In this document: in pieces, positions 26,435 to 35,429 of the stretch
Layout: every line of letters begins with the position of its first letter
Position numbering within the stretch: position 1 is the stretch's first letter
NCBI RefSeq assembly: GCF_946481715.1
Contig: NZ_CAMLOV010000012.1
Span: forward strand, 1 to 56,656
Direction of reading: 5' to 3'
Source of the DNA: an uncultured Mucilaginibacter sp.
Lineage (GTDB): Bacteria > Bacteroidota > Bacteroidia > Sphingobacteriales > Sphingobacteriaceae
Length of the DNA stretch: 56,656 bases
The notes under the pieces: generated by a model
The model's input: the letters and a program-made list of their open reading frames with translations, nothing else
The model's database searches: none
What the model was told of the DNA's origin: nothing
Translations under genes and position numbers: made by a program

Positions 26435-29400
26435 TTATCCTATAGCTTGTAATTGTTGTTTCTCTAAAACTCGTTTGTACTCTTTAGGGTAAACCTTAAT
26501 AAACTGCGATGAAACTTGTTTCCAGTTTTTAAGGAGCCCCTGGGCAACTTTACTGCCTGTTAAGTGGATATGCTTCTTCAGCAAGGCGATGATCTGCTCT
26601 TCGTCCTGGATAGATAGCGGATCAAGATCAACCATCTCCATGTTACAGTTCTCTGCAAATGTTCCGTTTGGATTGTAGATCCAGGCTAAACCACCGCTCA
26701 TACCTGCAGCAAAGTTTCTGCCTGTTTCGCCCAATATCAACGCACGGCCGCCGGTCATGTACTCGCAACCGTGGTCGCCAATACCTTCTACAACCGTGGT
26801 AGCACCAGAGTTGCGCACCGCGAAACGTTCGCCTGCCATACCTCTTACAAACAGTTCGCCGGATGTAGCACCATAAAGCGCCACGTTACCAATGATGATA
26901 TTTTCCTCGGGGTTAAAGGTTGCGTTTGCTGCCGGGTAAACGGCTAACTGCGCACCCGATAAGCCTTTGCCCACGTAATCGTTACCCTCGCCTTCCAGCT
27001 CAAAAGAAACACCCTTGGTGGTGAATGCGCCAAAGCTTTGCCCTGCCGAACCTTTGAATTTGTAGTTGATGGTATTATCGGGCAAGCCAGCCGAACCGTA
27101 GATCTTCGAGATCTCGTTTGAAAGCAGCGTGCCTATCGTACGGTCTACGTTCTTCACATCGTAAGTGGCAAATACCGGGGTTTTATCTTCTAACGCAGCT
27201 TTTGCATTTTCCAATAGTTTCCAGTCGATAATGGCATCCATACCATGGTCTTGCTTTTCGCTGTTATAGTGCGTCATGCCCCTGGTAATGTTCACAGGAT
27301 GTAGGATACCGCTCAGGTCAACCTTTTTAGCTTTCCAGCTTTGGATGTTATCCCTTACCTTCAGGAACTGTACGCGCCCAACCATCTCGTTAATGGTACG
27401 GAAGCCCAGTTCTGCCATGATCTCGCGCAGCTCTTCCGCCATAAATCGGAACAGGTTTACCACGTGGTCAGCTTTGCCGCTAAACAGTTTCCTCAATTCA
27501 GGATCTTGCGTAGCAACACCAACAGGGCAGGTATTTAAGTGGCATTTACGCATCATGATACAGCCGCCGGCAACCAAAGCAGCGGTAGCAACGCCCCACT
27601 CCTCGGCACCCAATAAAGCTGCAATAGCCAAATCGCGACCTGTTTTCAGCTGACCATCTGTTTGTAACACTACACGGCTGCGCAGTTTGTTACGCACCAA
27701 AGTTTGGTGTGCCTCAGATAAACCAAGCTCCCAAGGCAAACCGGCATGTTTTACCGAGCTGATTGGCGATGCACCTGTACCACCATCATAACCAGCAATT
27801 AAAATAACATCTGCGTGCGCTTTTGCCACACCGGCAGCTATAGTGCCAACGCCTGCTTTTGATACCAATTTAACGTTGATACGTGCAGCACGGTTAGCAT
27901 TCTTCAGATCGAAAATCAATTGCGCCAGATCCTCGATAGAGTAAATATCGTGGTGGGGAGGTGGCGATATTAATCCTACACCCGGTGTAGAGTGGCGTGT
28001 TTTGGCAATCCAATCGTCAACCTTGTGGCCGGGTAATTGTCCGCCCTCGCCTGGTTTCGCGCCCTGCGCCATTTTTATCTGCAGCTCGTCGGCGTTGGTA
28101 AGGTAATTTGATGTTACCCCGAAACGCCCTGATGCCACCTGTTTGATAGCCGAACGCATCGAATCGCCGTTTGGCATTTTTTCGTAACGTAATTCGTCCT
28201 CACCGCCCTCGCCGGTATTGCTTTTGCCGCCAATGCGATTCATGGCAATGGCCATGGTGCTGTGTGCCTCGTGTGAGATAGAGCCAAACGACATAGCGCC
28301 CGTAGCAAAACGCTTCATGATCTCCTCTGCCGGTTCAACCTCATCAATAGTGATGGCTTCGCGGTGGTGAGCAAAATCAAGCAGGCCACGGATGGTGTAA
28401 TGCTTCTCGGTTTGCTCGTTTATTTTTGCAGCGTAGTTTTTGTAAACCGCATAGCTGTTGCTGCGCGTTGCGTGTTGTAAAAGGTGAACGGTTTCCGGGT
28501 TAAACAGGTGAGCCTCTCCCCTGCGTTTCCACTGGTAGATACCACCCTCGGGCAGTAACCTAACATCAGTTTTAGAACTGCCGAAACCAATTTTGTGTTT
28601 GCAAAGTGCTTCGCGGGCAATCTCATCAAGGCCTAAACCGCCAATGCGGGTTACACCGCCCGAGAAATATTTATCTACCACGGCTTTGTTGATGCCCAGT
28701 ATCTCGAACACCTGCGAACCATGGTACGATTGTAAAGTAGATATCCCCATTTTGGAGAAGATCTTCAGCAAGCCGTCGTTAACCGATTTTACGTAGTTTT
28801 TATAAAGGGTTTTAAGGTCCAAGTTGGTCTCCAGGCTACCGTTATCCTTCAGCGTTTCTATGGTAGAAAGCGCCAGGTAAGGGTTTATAGCCGTTGCACC
28901 AAAGGCTAGCAAAGTAGCAAAATGGTGTACTTCCCAAACATCGCCGGTTTCTACAACCAGCCCTACAGCGCCTCTGCGCCCTTTTTTAATTAAGTGGTGA
29001 TGCACTGCCGATACCGCCAAGAGCATTGGTATAGGGGCGTGTTCTGAGTCTACGGCACGGTCACTCAGGATCAGTACCTCAAACCCATCATCCACTGCGT
29101 CCTCGGCATAGCGGCAAAGCCTGGCTATACCTTTTTCCAGCGAACCGGCGTTGCCATCGGCATTAAAGTAGGTTTGCAGGGTTTTAGCGTGGAACAGCCC
29201 GGTATCAATACTACGGAGTTTTTCCAGCTGATGGTTCTTCAGTATCGGGTGGTCTAAAACCACGCAATGGCAATGCATTTTATCTTCATCCAACAGGTTG
29301 CCGTTGTTACCGATGAAGGTAGCCAAACTCATTACCAAACGCTCGCGGATAGGGTCTATCGGCGGGTTGGTAACCTGGGCGAAGAATTGCTTAAAGTAGC

Positions 29401-30958
29401 TTGATAAATGCTGAGGCTTATCAGATAGGATAGCCAAAGGCACATCAGTGCCCATGGAGCCTACCGGCTCTTTGCCATCCAATGCCATTGGTTTAATAAT
29501 GGTATCGATATCCTCGCGGCTGTAGCCAAATACCTGCTGGTAACGGTAAACAGAATCGGGCGACAAGCTGGCGAAAGCCAAACGCGGCTCAGACAGGTTG
29601 CTCAGGCGAATTTTATAGTTATCCAGCCAGCGGCCGTATGGCTGCTGAGAAGTTACTTGTTTCTTTATTTCATCATCAGTGATGATCTTACCTTTTTCGG
29701 TATCTATCAGCAGCATTTTGCCCGGCTGTAAACGGCCTTTGCGCAATACAGTGCTTTCGTCAATTGCTAAGGTACCTGCCTCTGATGCTGCTATAACGCG
29801 GCCATCGTTGGTAATTACATAGCGTAGCGGGCGTAGGCCGTTCCTGTCTAACAGGGCACCAACCAATTTACCATCGGTAAAAGTGATAGCGGCGGGGCCG
29901 TCCCATGGCTCCATTAAGGTAGCATGGAATTCGTAGAATGCTTTTTTAACCGGGTCCATGTGTACGTTGCCGTCCCATGCCTCGGGTATTAGCATCATCA
30001 TTACGTGTGGTAACGAGCGGCCGGTATGCAGCAATATCTCGATGATATTATCCAAACAGGCCGAATCCGACTGGTTGTTATCTATCACCGGCAACAGCAT
30101 ATCCATTTCTTCTGCCGTGAAGTAGGTAGAAACGTATGATTTTAAACCGGAGTAGAACCAGTTTAAGTTACCCGTAAGCGTGTTGATCTCGCCATTGTGC
30201 GCAATCAGGCGGAAAGGCTGAGCCAACTTCCACGATGGGAAAGTATTGGTTGAGAAACGCGAGTGGATCATGGCAAAGCCCGATGCGATACGCGGATCGC
30301 TCAAGTCGGCAAAATACTTACGCAGTTGGTAAGTAGTAACCTGGCCCTTATAAATAATGGTTTTGCACGATAGCGATGTAAAGTAAAAATACTCGCTTGC
30401 CGCAGGCACCGTTTCGGTAACAGTTTTGTTGATGTAACGCCTTAATATATATAGCTTGCGCTCAAAATCATCGGCGTTGGTAATATGGTGCGGGCGCGAG
30501 ATGAACAATTGTTCAACATCCGGCTCGGCCTGGCGGGCGGTTTCGCCAATAGCAGACGAGTCTACCGCAAGCTTACGGTAGCCGAGCTTATGCAGCCCCA
30601 TTTTCTCTATAGCGTTTGTAATAATTACGCGGCATGCCTTCTTTAAGGCAGGCTCTTTGGGGAAGAATATCATACCTACACCATACTCGCCAGGTTCGGG
30701 CAGGTTGATCTCCAGGTTAGCGCATTCTTCCATTAAAAATTCGTGGGGGAGCTGAATTAATATACCCGCGCCGTCGCCTGTTTCGGGGTCACAGCCGCAC
30801 GCGCCGCGATGCTCCATGTTCTCTAACATGGTTAACGCATCATCAATAATGTGGTATGATTTATGTCCGTTTATATTGGTTATAAACCCAGTTCCGCAAG
30901 AATCGTGTTCAAATTCCGGCCGGTAAAGGCCCTGCTGGTTGCCATCGGTTTGATCCAT
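26435..30958 (-). CDS. gltB: glutamate synthase (NADPH) large subunit
   Basis: GltB makes glutamate from glutamine and 2-oxoglutarate. The 1,507-residue size is normal. The N-terminal nucleophile of the glutaminase domain is Cys21 in HDSCGTGFI, after a short propeptide. The FMN domain includes GEGGEDELRYEKMPNGDSMR and GYDGGTGASPISSVKHAGLP. The 3Fe-4S cluster motif is CHLNTCPVGVATQDP. The C-terminal beta-helix domain includes GNVALYGATSGELFVRGMAG. It is the first gene of gltB-gltD and is preceded by about 220 bp of AT-rich spacer shared with the divergent gmhB-like gene. Confidence 0.98.
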   Translation of the reverse strand: MDQTDGNQQGLYRPEFEHDSCGTGFITNINGHKSYHIIDDALTMLENMEHRGACGCDPETGDGAGILIQLPHEFLMEECANLEINLPEPGEYGVGMIFFPKEPALKKACRVIITNAIEKMGLHKLGYRKLAVDSSAIGETARQAEPDVEQLFISRPHHITNADDFERKLYILRRYINKTVTETVPAASEYFYFTSLSCKTIIYKGQVTTYQLRKYFADLSDPRIASGFAMIHSRFSTNTFPSWKLAQPFRLIAHNGEINTLTGNLNWFYSGLKSYVSTYFTAEEMDMLLPVIDNNQSDSACLDNIIEILLHTGRSLPHVMMMLIPEAWDGNVHMDPVKKAFYEFHATLMEPWDGPAAITFTDGKLVGALLDRNGLRPLRYVITNDGRVIAASEAGTLAIDESTVLRKGRLQPGKMLLIDTEKGKIITDDEIKKQVTSQQPYGRWLDNYKIRLSNLSEPRLAFASLSPDSVYRYQQVFGYSREDIDTIIKPMALDGKEPVGSMGTDVPLAILSDKPQHLSSYFKQFFAQVTNPPIDPIRERLVMSLATFIGNNGNLLDEDKMHCHCVVLDHPILKNHQLEKLRSIDTGLFHAKTLQTYFNADGNAGSLEKGIARLCRYAEDAVDDGFEVLILSDRAVDSEHAPIPMLLAVSAVHHHLIKKGRRGAVGLVVETGDVWEVHHFATLLAFGATAINPYLALSTIETLKDNGSLETNLDLKTLYKNYVKSVNDGLLKIFSKMGISTLQSYHGSQVFEILGINKAVVDKYFSGGVTRIGGLGLDEIAREALCKHKIGFGSSKTDVRLLPEGGIYQWKRRGEAHLFNPETVHLLQHATRSNSYAVYKNYAAKINEQTEKHYTIRGLLDFAHHREAITIDEVEPAEEIMKRFATGAMSFGSISHEAHSTMAIAMNRIGGKSNTGEGGEDELRYEKMPNGDSMRSAIKQVASGRFGVTSNYLTNADELQIKMAQGAKPGEGGQLPGHKVDDWIAKTRHSTPGVGLISPPPHHDIYSIEDLAQLIFDLKNANRAARINVKLVSKAGVGTIAAGVAKAHADVILIAGYDGGTGASPISSVKHAGLPWELGLSEAHQTLVRNKLRSRVVLQTDGQLKTGRDLAIAALLGAEEWGVATAALVAGGCIMMRKCHLNTCPVGVATQDPELRKLFSGKADHVVNLFRFMAEELREIMAELGFRTINEMVGRVQFLKVRDNIQSWKAKKVDLSGILHPVNITRGMTHYNSEKQDHGMDAIIDWKLLENAKAALEDKTPVFATYDVKNVDRTIGTLLSNEISKIYGSAGLPDNTINYKFKGSAGQSFGAFTTKGVSFELEGEGNDYVGKGLSGAQLAVYPAANATFNPEENIIIGNVALYGATSGELFVRGMAGERFAVRNSGATTVVEGIGDHGCEYMTGGRALILGETGRNFAAGMSGGLAWIYNPNGTFAENCNMEMVDLDPLSIQDEEQIIALLKKHIHLTGSKVAQGLLKNWKQVSSQFIKVYPKEYKRVLEKQQLQAIG

Positions 30959-31208
30959 TTTTTTATCCGACTTTTTGTAATTCGGGTAATAACGAAGTTA
31001 ACGAATTATAATATTTTTATAATAACGCTATTAATTTTTTCAATTTTATTAAAACAATGCTATTAAATCGTTAATTTATTATTAAGTCGACAAAAAACCT
31101 AGGCTTTATATATCAAATTTTTAATTTTATCTTATTGTTTAATATGCACACATAGTAAATAAGCTTATTAAACTAATTTTGCCGAAAGCAAATTACACCA
31201 TATATTTT
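30959..31208. promoter_or_regulatory. AT-rich divergent spacer between gltB and the gmhB-like gene
   Basis: This spacer is strongly AT-rich. On the plus strand TAATTTTG (31174-31181) is a perfect TAnnTTTG -7 box 28 bp before the gmhB-like ATG. On the minus strand a TAACTTCG-like word near 31000 could serve gltB. No other conserved site is recognised, and no coding frame is convincing. Confidence 0.45.
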
Positions 31209-31700
31209 ATGCCTGATAAGAATAAAGCGATTTTTTTAGACCGAGACGGAGTGTTGAACAAAGAAATGGGCGACTACGTTACCCGCCTGGAAGACTTTCA
31301 TATATTGGACAATTTTGACGCACTAAAAGAATTGCAAAACCGGGGTTATATGTTGTTGGTTGCCACCAACCAGGGCGGCATTGCAAAAGGCTGGTATGAT
31401 TTGGCTGAACTTGGGAAAATGCACACACATTTAAAAGAAGTATACCACCAGCACGGTGTAGAAATTACCGATTTTTTCTTTTGCCCCCACCACCCCAACT
31501 TTACCGGCGATTGTGATTGCCGTAAACCAAAACCGGGGTTGCTTTTGCAGGGTATCGAAAAATATAACATCGACCCGTCAAAATCTTACTTCATCGGCGA
31601 CAGGGAACGCGATGTTATTGCCGGAACCGCAGCCGGCGTAAAAGGTATATTAATAGATAGCGACCAGCCAATAGCAAGCGTGCTTGATTTAATAGCATAA
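31209..31700 (+). CDS. HAD-family D-glycero-D-manno-heptose 1,7-bisphosphate 7-phosphatase-like
   Basis: The 163-residue protein shows the HAD motifs in order: AIFLDRDGVLNKE (nucleophile Asp), LLVATNQGGIAKG (motif II), the Lys in CRKPKPGLL, and YFIGDRERDVIAG (motif IV). The inserted zinc site FFCPHHPNFTGDCDC (CxH...CxC) is characteristic of GmhB and related histidinol phosphatases. GmhB acts in LPS heptose synthesis. I chose the ATG at 31209, not the upstream TTG, since MPDKNKAIFLD is the natural family start. No other heptose genes are adjacent, so a wider sugar-phosphatase role remains possible. Confidence 0.85.
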   Translation: MPDKNKAIFLDRDGVLNKEMGDYVTRLEDFHILDNFDALKELQNRGYMLLVATNQGGIAKGWYDLAELGKMHTHLKEVYHQHGVEITDFFFCPHHPNFTGDCDCRKPKPGLLLQGIEKYNIDPSKSYFIGDRERDVIAGTAAGVKGILIDSDQPIASVLDLIA

Positions 31701-31705
31701 ATCGC

Positions 31706-31808
31706 ACGAATTTCACGAATGAGGCGAATTTCATGAATTAGAAGCATACTGATTGCCGCTTTTGCTTCTCTTAATCCATAAAAACCGGTTCAATTAGTGT
31801 AATTCGTG
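31706..31808. repeat. CACGAATT-type intergenic repeat
   Basis: The word CACGAATTTCACGAAT near 31706 has a partial copy soon after (CGAATTTCATGAATT) and a loose inverted counterpart at the other end (AATTAGTGTAATTCGTG). It fills the spacer after the gmhB-like gene. This is a typical Bacteroidota dispersed intergenic motif and does not code. Confidence 0.4.
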
Positions 31809-31850
31809 TTTATTTTTAAACAATTTACTCGTTTTCTCCTTTACTCGGTA

Positions 31851-33377
31851 ATGGTAAAATCAAAACCCATACACGATTACAACACTTTAATCGCCTGCGG
31901 CCTTGGCTTTTTTTTGATATGCCTGTTTACAAGTTATAGCGGCATCGGCATCTCGCCCGATTCGATCATGTACACCAGCGCGGCACGCAGCTTTGCTGCC
32001 GAAGGCACGCTGAAAACCTTTAATGGTATCCCCATTGTCGATTTTCCTGTATTCTACCCGCTGTTTTTGGGGATCATCAAAGTCATCACCCGCATAGACC
32101 CTGTAGCTTTTGGCGCAGTCCTCAACAGCATCCTTTTCGCATCCTTGTTATATATCAGCGGATGGATCATGAACCGCTTTGTGCCTTCCTCGCAGCTATA
32201 TAAATGGCTGATGTTGGTAGCTATTGCGCTTAGCCCCGGCTTGCTGCAGATCTATTCGTACTTATGGTCCGAGACGCTGTTTATATTAGAGGTACTGTTC
32301 TTCATTATCGCTTTCCGCCAATACCTTAATACCCACGCCGGGAAATGGCTGATAGCGGCTGCCGCAATTGCAGCAATTGGCTGTGTTACCCGGTACGCTG
32401 CGGTAACCATTGTAGGTACGGGCGGACTACTGCTGTTGCTCGACAGGACACTGCCCATTAAAAAGAAAATAGCCCACATATCTATATATGGTGCCATCTC
32501 CATATCGCTGCTGGTAAGCAATTTGGTTTTTAATGCATATATGTCGGGCACGGTAACCGGCCCGCGCGAGCCGTCTATCACACCGTTTATAAAAAACCTG
32601 TATTACTTTGGCACTACCATGTGCGATTGGGCGGGGTTTACGCCCAACCAGTACTTCCTGGCCCTACCTATCGCAACTATTATGTTGCTTGGCTTTATCA
32701 TTTCTCTGGCTGTGAATTACTTCCGCAGAAGTTTAAACAGTTACGAGAATTTGGCTATCACCTTTTCGCTGGTATACGGCTTGTTCATTATTTTGTCGTC
32801 TACCTTTTCAAGGTACGAGCGCATCAACAGCCGCCTGCTTTCTCCTTTATATATAACTGCATTATGGGGCTATACCAGTTGGGTGCTCATTTGGCTAAAA
32901 AGCATTGATGCAAAACGCACACGGACGATTGTCGGCGGAATTTTTACGGTACTGATGCTGGGCTTTATTCGCAAAGAATTTTATATAGACTACGACAGGT
33001 ACCACGACCAGGTGAAAGATGAGTACGGCGCGCCGGGTTATACCGATAACAGCTGGCAGGAAAACGAATTTGCCAACTACCTGCGCACCGTTGATAAAAA
33101 GCTGTTTACGCCTAATGTATTGATTTATACCGATGCGCACGAGGCGGTGTACTTTTTCTCGGGGATATCCTCCTATCTGGTTCCGCATAAATTTTTTAAA
33201 AAGGACGTGGAACTTTTTTACCGCCGCGACCATTACTACCTCATCTGGTTCAATAACCTCGAAAACCCGGAGCTGATCAATATTAAGGACATACAAAAGG
33301 TGAGAACTTTAAAGTTGCTGAAACAGTTTCCCGAGGGGGCGATATACGAATACGACGGTCGGCTAAATGCAAATTAA
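31851..33377 (+). CDS. polytopic membrane protein, GT39/ArnT-like glycosyltransferase candidate
   Basis: This protein of about 508 residues has roughly ten hydrophobic segments and a soluble C-terminal tail. After the first helix comes SYSGIGISPDSIMYTSAARS, which resembles the acidic first loop of GT-C-fold glycosyltransferases that use lipid-linked sugars. YLWSETLFILEVLFFII and RYAAVTIVGTGGLLLLL also fit this fold. Substrate and pathway are unknown. I prefer the ATG at 31851 (MVKSKPIHDY); the longer frame begins with a GTG inside the preceding repeat. It may be transcribed with the gmhB-like gene upstream. Confidence 0.62.
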   Translation: MVKSKPIHDYNTLIACGLGFFLICLFTSYSGIGISPDSIMYTSAARSFAAEGTLKTFNGIPIVDFPVFYPLFLGIIKVITRIDPVAFGAVLNSILFASLLYISGWIMNRFVPSSQLYKWLMLVAIALSPGLLQIYSYLWSETLFILEVLFFIIAFRQYLNTHAGKWLIAAAAIAAIGCVTRYAAVTIVGTGGLLLLLDRTLPIKKKIAHISIYGAISISLLVSNLVFNAYMSGTVTGPREPSITPFIKNLYYFGTTMCDWAGFTPNQYFLALPIATIMLLGFIISLAVNYFRRSLNSYENLAITFSLVYGLFIILSSTFSRYERINSRLLSPLYITALWGYTSWVLIWLKSIDAKRTRTIVGGIFTVLMLGFIRKEFYIDYDRYHDQVKDEYGAPGYTDNSWQENEFANYLRTVDKKLFTPNVLIYTDAHEAVYFFSGISSYLVPHKFFKKDVELFYRRDHYYLIWFNNLENPELINIKDIQKVRTLKLLKQFPEGAIYEYDGRLNAN

Positions 33378-33410
33378 AAGAATGGTAGTAAGGAAAATTG
33401 CAGCGTTAAC

Positions 33411-33495
33411 AATATCGAATAATGAATTTTGAATATCGAACGCCGAAGTTTTTTTTCCTTCATTATTCGATGTTGGGCATTCGGTGTTCGATATT
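33411..33495. repeat. inverted repeat, cargo-free copy of the pyr-element repeat
   Basis: AATATCGAATAATGAA and AATATCGAACGCCGAA on the left are mirrored on the right by TTCATTATTCGATGTT and TTCGGTGTTCGATATT, with only a T-run between. The words match those bounding the four-helix-bundle pseudogene at 16.3-16.8 kb. No coding frame lies inside. Confidence 0.6.
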
Positions 33496-33644
33496 AGGAT
33501 CGTATTTAATCCTTTAACTCAATGCATTAGCCAGAGGGTTAACTGTTTATAAAAATGCCGCGCAAATTTTAACCGCTCCGGTAACCACCCAACGCAAAAT
33601 TTCAGCTTTTTCCGTATCTTAAGCGCACATCCGATCCTTGTACT

Positions 33645-34502
33645 ATGAAATACAGATCTTATATTATAGATACCGCCCTGGTAATTTTGGGCATTTTCTC
33701 CGCCGGTATGGGGCTTAAGGGCTTCTTGCTCCCCAGCCATTTTATTGATGGTGGCGTAACCGGTATTTCCATATTACTGGCAGATGTTACGCAAGTGCCC
33801 TTATCCATATTGATATTCGTCATCAACTTGCCATTCCTGTTTTTAGGCTACCGCAAACTTGGGCTTAATTTTGCCATCAGGAGCGCACTGGCCATTGGCG
33901 GGCTGGCGCTGGTGTTAGCATTTATAAAATTCCCCGATGTTACGCCGGACAAATTACTTACGGCGGTATTTGGCGGCGTGTTCATTGGCGCAGGCATTGG
34001 CCTTGCCATACGTGGCGGCGCGGTATTGGATGGCACCGAAATAGCGGCCGTGCTTGTGAGCAAGAAAACGCAGATAGTGCGCGTAAGCGATGTAATATTA
34101 ACCCTAAACGTTTTTATATTTATAGCTGCCATTTTTGTTTTAGGGGTTGAGGAAGGGCTGTACTCCATACTTACCTACCTTTCGGCATCTAAAATGATCG
34201 ATTTGATATTAAATGGTTTAGAACAATACACCGGTATAACTGTGGTATCGGTAAAAGGCGCAGAAATACGGCACGCCATCACCCAAAACCTGGGCCGCGG
34301 CGTAACCGTTTACGAAGGCAAAAGCGGCTACGGTAAAGACGGGCATATCAATGCCCCGCGAGAAATCATCTTTACGGTGGCTACCCGCTTAGAGGTACCT
34401 TTAATAAAACGCGAGATCTTAAAGATAGACCCCTCCGCCTTTATTGTACAGCAAAGCGTGGATGATACTACGGGCGGCTTGCTGAAGAAGAAAAAGCATT
34501 GA
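33645..34502 (+). CDS. YitT-family (DUF161/DUF2179) membrane protein
   Basis: The 285-residue protein has five to six hydrophobic segments, starting IDTALVILGIFSAGMGLKGF and LPSHFIDGGVTGISILLAD, the standard YitT opening. The C-terminal cytoplasmic domain is DUF2179-like (GRGVTVYEGKSGYGKDGHIN, then VATRLEVPLIKREILKIDPS). The function of the family is not established; transport has been suggested. Its stop overlaps an upstream in-frame ATG of the RidA frame (ATGA at 34499), but the heptamer repeat separates it from the likely RidA start. Confidence 0.85.
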   Translation: MKYRSYIIDTALVILGIFSAGMGLKGFLLPSHFIDGGVTGISILLADVTQVPLSILIFVINLPFLFLGYRKLGLNFAIRSALAIGGLALVLAFIKFPDVTPDKLLTAVFGGVFIGAGIGLAIRGGAVLDGTEIAAVLVSKKTQIVRVSDVILTLNVFIFIAAIFVLGVEEGLYSILTYLSASKMIDLILNGLEQYTGITVVSVKGAEIRHAITQNLGRGVTVYEGKSGYGKDGHINAPREIIFTVATRLEVPLIKREILKIDPSAFIVQQSVDDTTGGLLKKKKH

Positions 34503-34504
34503 GG

Positions 34505-34602
34505 AAGAGTCAAGAAACAAGAGACAAGAAACAAGAAACAAGAGACAAGAAACAAGAGACAAGAGTCAAGAAACAAGAGACAAGAGACAAGAATCAAGAG
34601 AC
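34505..34602. repeat. heptanucleotide tandem repeat, 14 units of AAGARWC
   Basis: Fourteen consecutive 7-nt units lie between the YitT and RidA genes: AAGAGTC, AAGAAAC or AAGAGAC, with one AAGAATC. The unit length is not a multiple of three, so gain or loss of a unit would shift the frame between the upstream ATG at 34499 and RidA. The tract ends 10 bp before the RidA ATG. Confidence 0.92.
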
Positions 34603-34612
34603 AAGACGAATC

Positions 34613-35086
34613 ATGAAAAACATTTTCGCATTAATTATGGCATTGCTGCTTTCAACGGCTTGTTTCGCGCAGCAAAAAGCAACGGTAACATTAGTAAACC
34701 CGGCGGTGGTTGCCACGCCAAAAGGTTATTCGCACGTAGCAGTGATTGATTTGGGCACGAGCAAAATGCTTATCCTATCCGGGCAGGTGCCACTGGATAA
34801 AGACGGTGCCTTAGTTGGAAAGGGCGACGCAGCCAAACAGATAGAGCAAACCTTCGCCAATATAAAAGCCATTGTAGAAAGCCAGGGAGGCACCATGGGC
34901 GATGTGGTGAAACTTGGCTACTACCTCCTGGATGTGGCCAACATCCAAACCCTGCGCAACATCCGCGATAAATATATTGATGTAAACCACCCTCCCGCCA
35001 GCACACTGGTACAGGTAAGCAAATTATTCCGCGATGATGTTTTGGTGGAAATAGAAGCAACAGCAGTGATAACGAAGAAGCCCTAG
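34613..35086 (+). CDS. exported RidA/YjgF-family protein
   Basis: This ~157-residue protein has a signal peptide (MKNIFALIMALLLSTACFAQ) followed by a RidA domain. Family landmarks include LSGQVPLDKDGALVGKGDAA, TFANIKAIVESQGGTMGDVV and the final strand DVLVEIEATAV. Cytosolic RidA deaminates reactive enamines and imines and uses an Arg near the end of the domain (here RNIRDKYIDVNHPPASTLVQ lies in that region). An exported form is less usual and its substrate is unknown. I chose the ATG at 34613; a longer frame from 34499 would place 38 repeat-encoded residues before the signal peptide. Confidence 0.85.
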   Translation: MKNIFALIMALLLSTACFAQQKATVTLVNPAVVATPKGYSHVAVIDLGTSKMLILSGQVPLDKDGALVGKGDAAKQIEQTFANIKAIVESQGGTMGDVVKLGYYLLDVANIQTLRNIRDKYIDVNHPPASTLVQVSKLFRDDVLVEIEATAVITKKP

Positions 35087-35160
35087 AGACGCAATATTTT
35101 GCGTCTCCCGCAGGACAGGCGAACATATCATTAAAACGCAGGCATTCGTTCAGAGGCACA
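35087..35160. repeat. GAGACGCA hairpin repeat, copy 1
   Basis: Arms GAGACGCAA (35087-35095) and TTGCGTCTC (35100-35108) pair perfectly. They are followed by CCGCAGG and, further on, CATTCGTTCAGAGGCA, which also follow the copy at 38231. It begins directly after the RidA stop codon and could shape that transcript's 3' end. Confidence 0.7.
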
Positions 35161-35210
35161 TCAAACTTATTTGCCCACCGCCTGTTATATCTACCTAAAG
35201 CCCCAATACC

Positions 35211-35399
35211 ATGAGAACAATAACAGTAGAAGGCAGCCCCGAAGGGATGACCGCTATAATGGTACCCAAATCAGAAACCAACTACCACGATCATGACATC
35301 GTAACCCTGCAATCTGCCGATGGCAATCATTCGGTAGAACGCACAATTTTCCGTATTGTGGATGGCGGAGAAGGCCACTGGGAATTGCAATTCGAATAA
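35211..35399 (+). CDS. small acidic protein of unknown function
   Basis: This 62-residue protein (MRTITVEGSPEGMTAIMVPK...) has no membrane segment. It is rich in acidic residues and histidine (ETNYHDHDIV, HSVERTIFRIV, GEGHWELQFE). No family is recognised. It stands between a hairpin repeat and the convergent serine hydrolase gene. A hairpin-like GCCCCCATATTGGGGGC follows its stop (35404-35420) and could terminate it. Confidence 0.5.
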   Translation: MRTITVEGSPEGMTAIMVPKSETNYHDHDIVTLQSADGNHSVERTIFRIVDGGEGHWELQFE

Positions 35400-35403
35400 A
35401 TTA

Positions 35404-35420
35404 ATGCCCCCATATTGGGG
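35404..35420. terminator. terminator hairpin between convergent genes
   Basis: GCCCCCA and TGGGGGC pair around a TAT loop and are followed by ATTTTGCTTATTTC. The hairpin sits between the stop of the 62-residue gene and the stop of the convergent serine hydrolase gene (35430), so it may serve both. Confidence 0.65.
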
Positions 35421-35429
35421 GCATTTTGC

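Noticed and set aside
34499..34612. N-terminal extension of RidA encoded by the heptamer repeat
   Set aside because: It would place 38 highly charged repetitive residues before a clean signal peptide. The ATG at 34613 is the better start.
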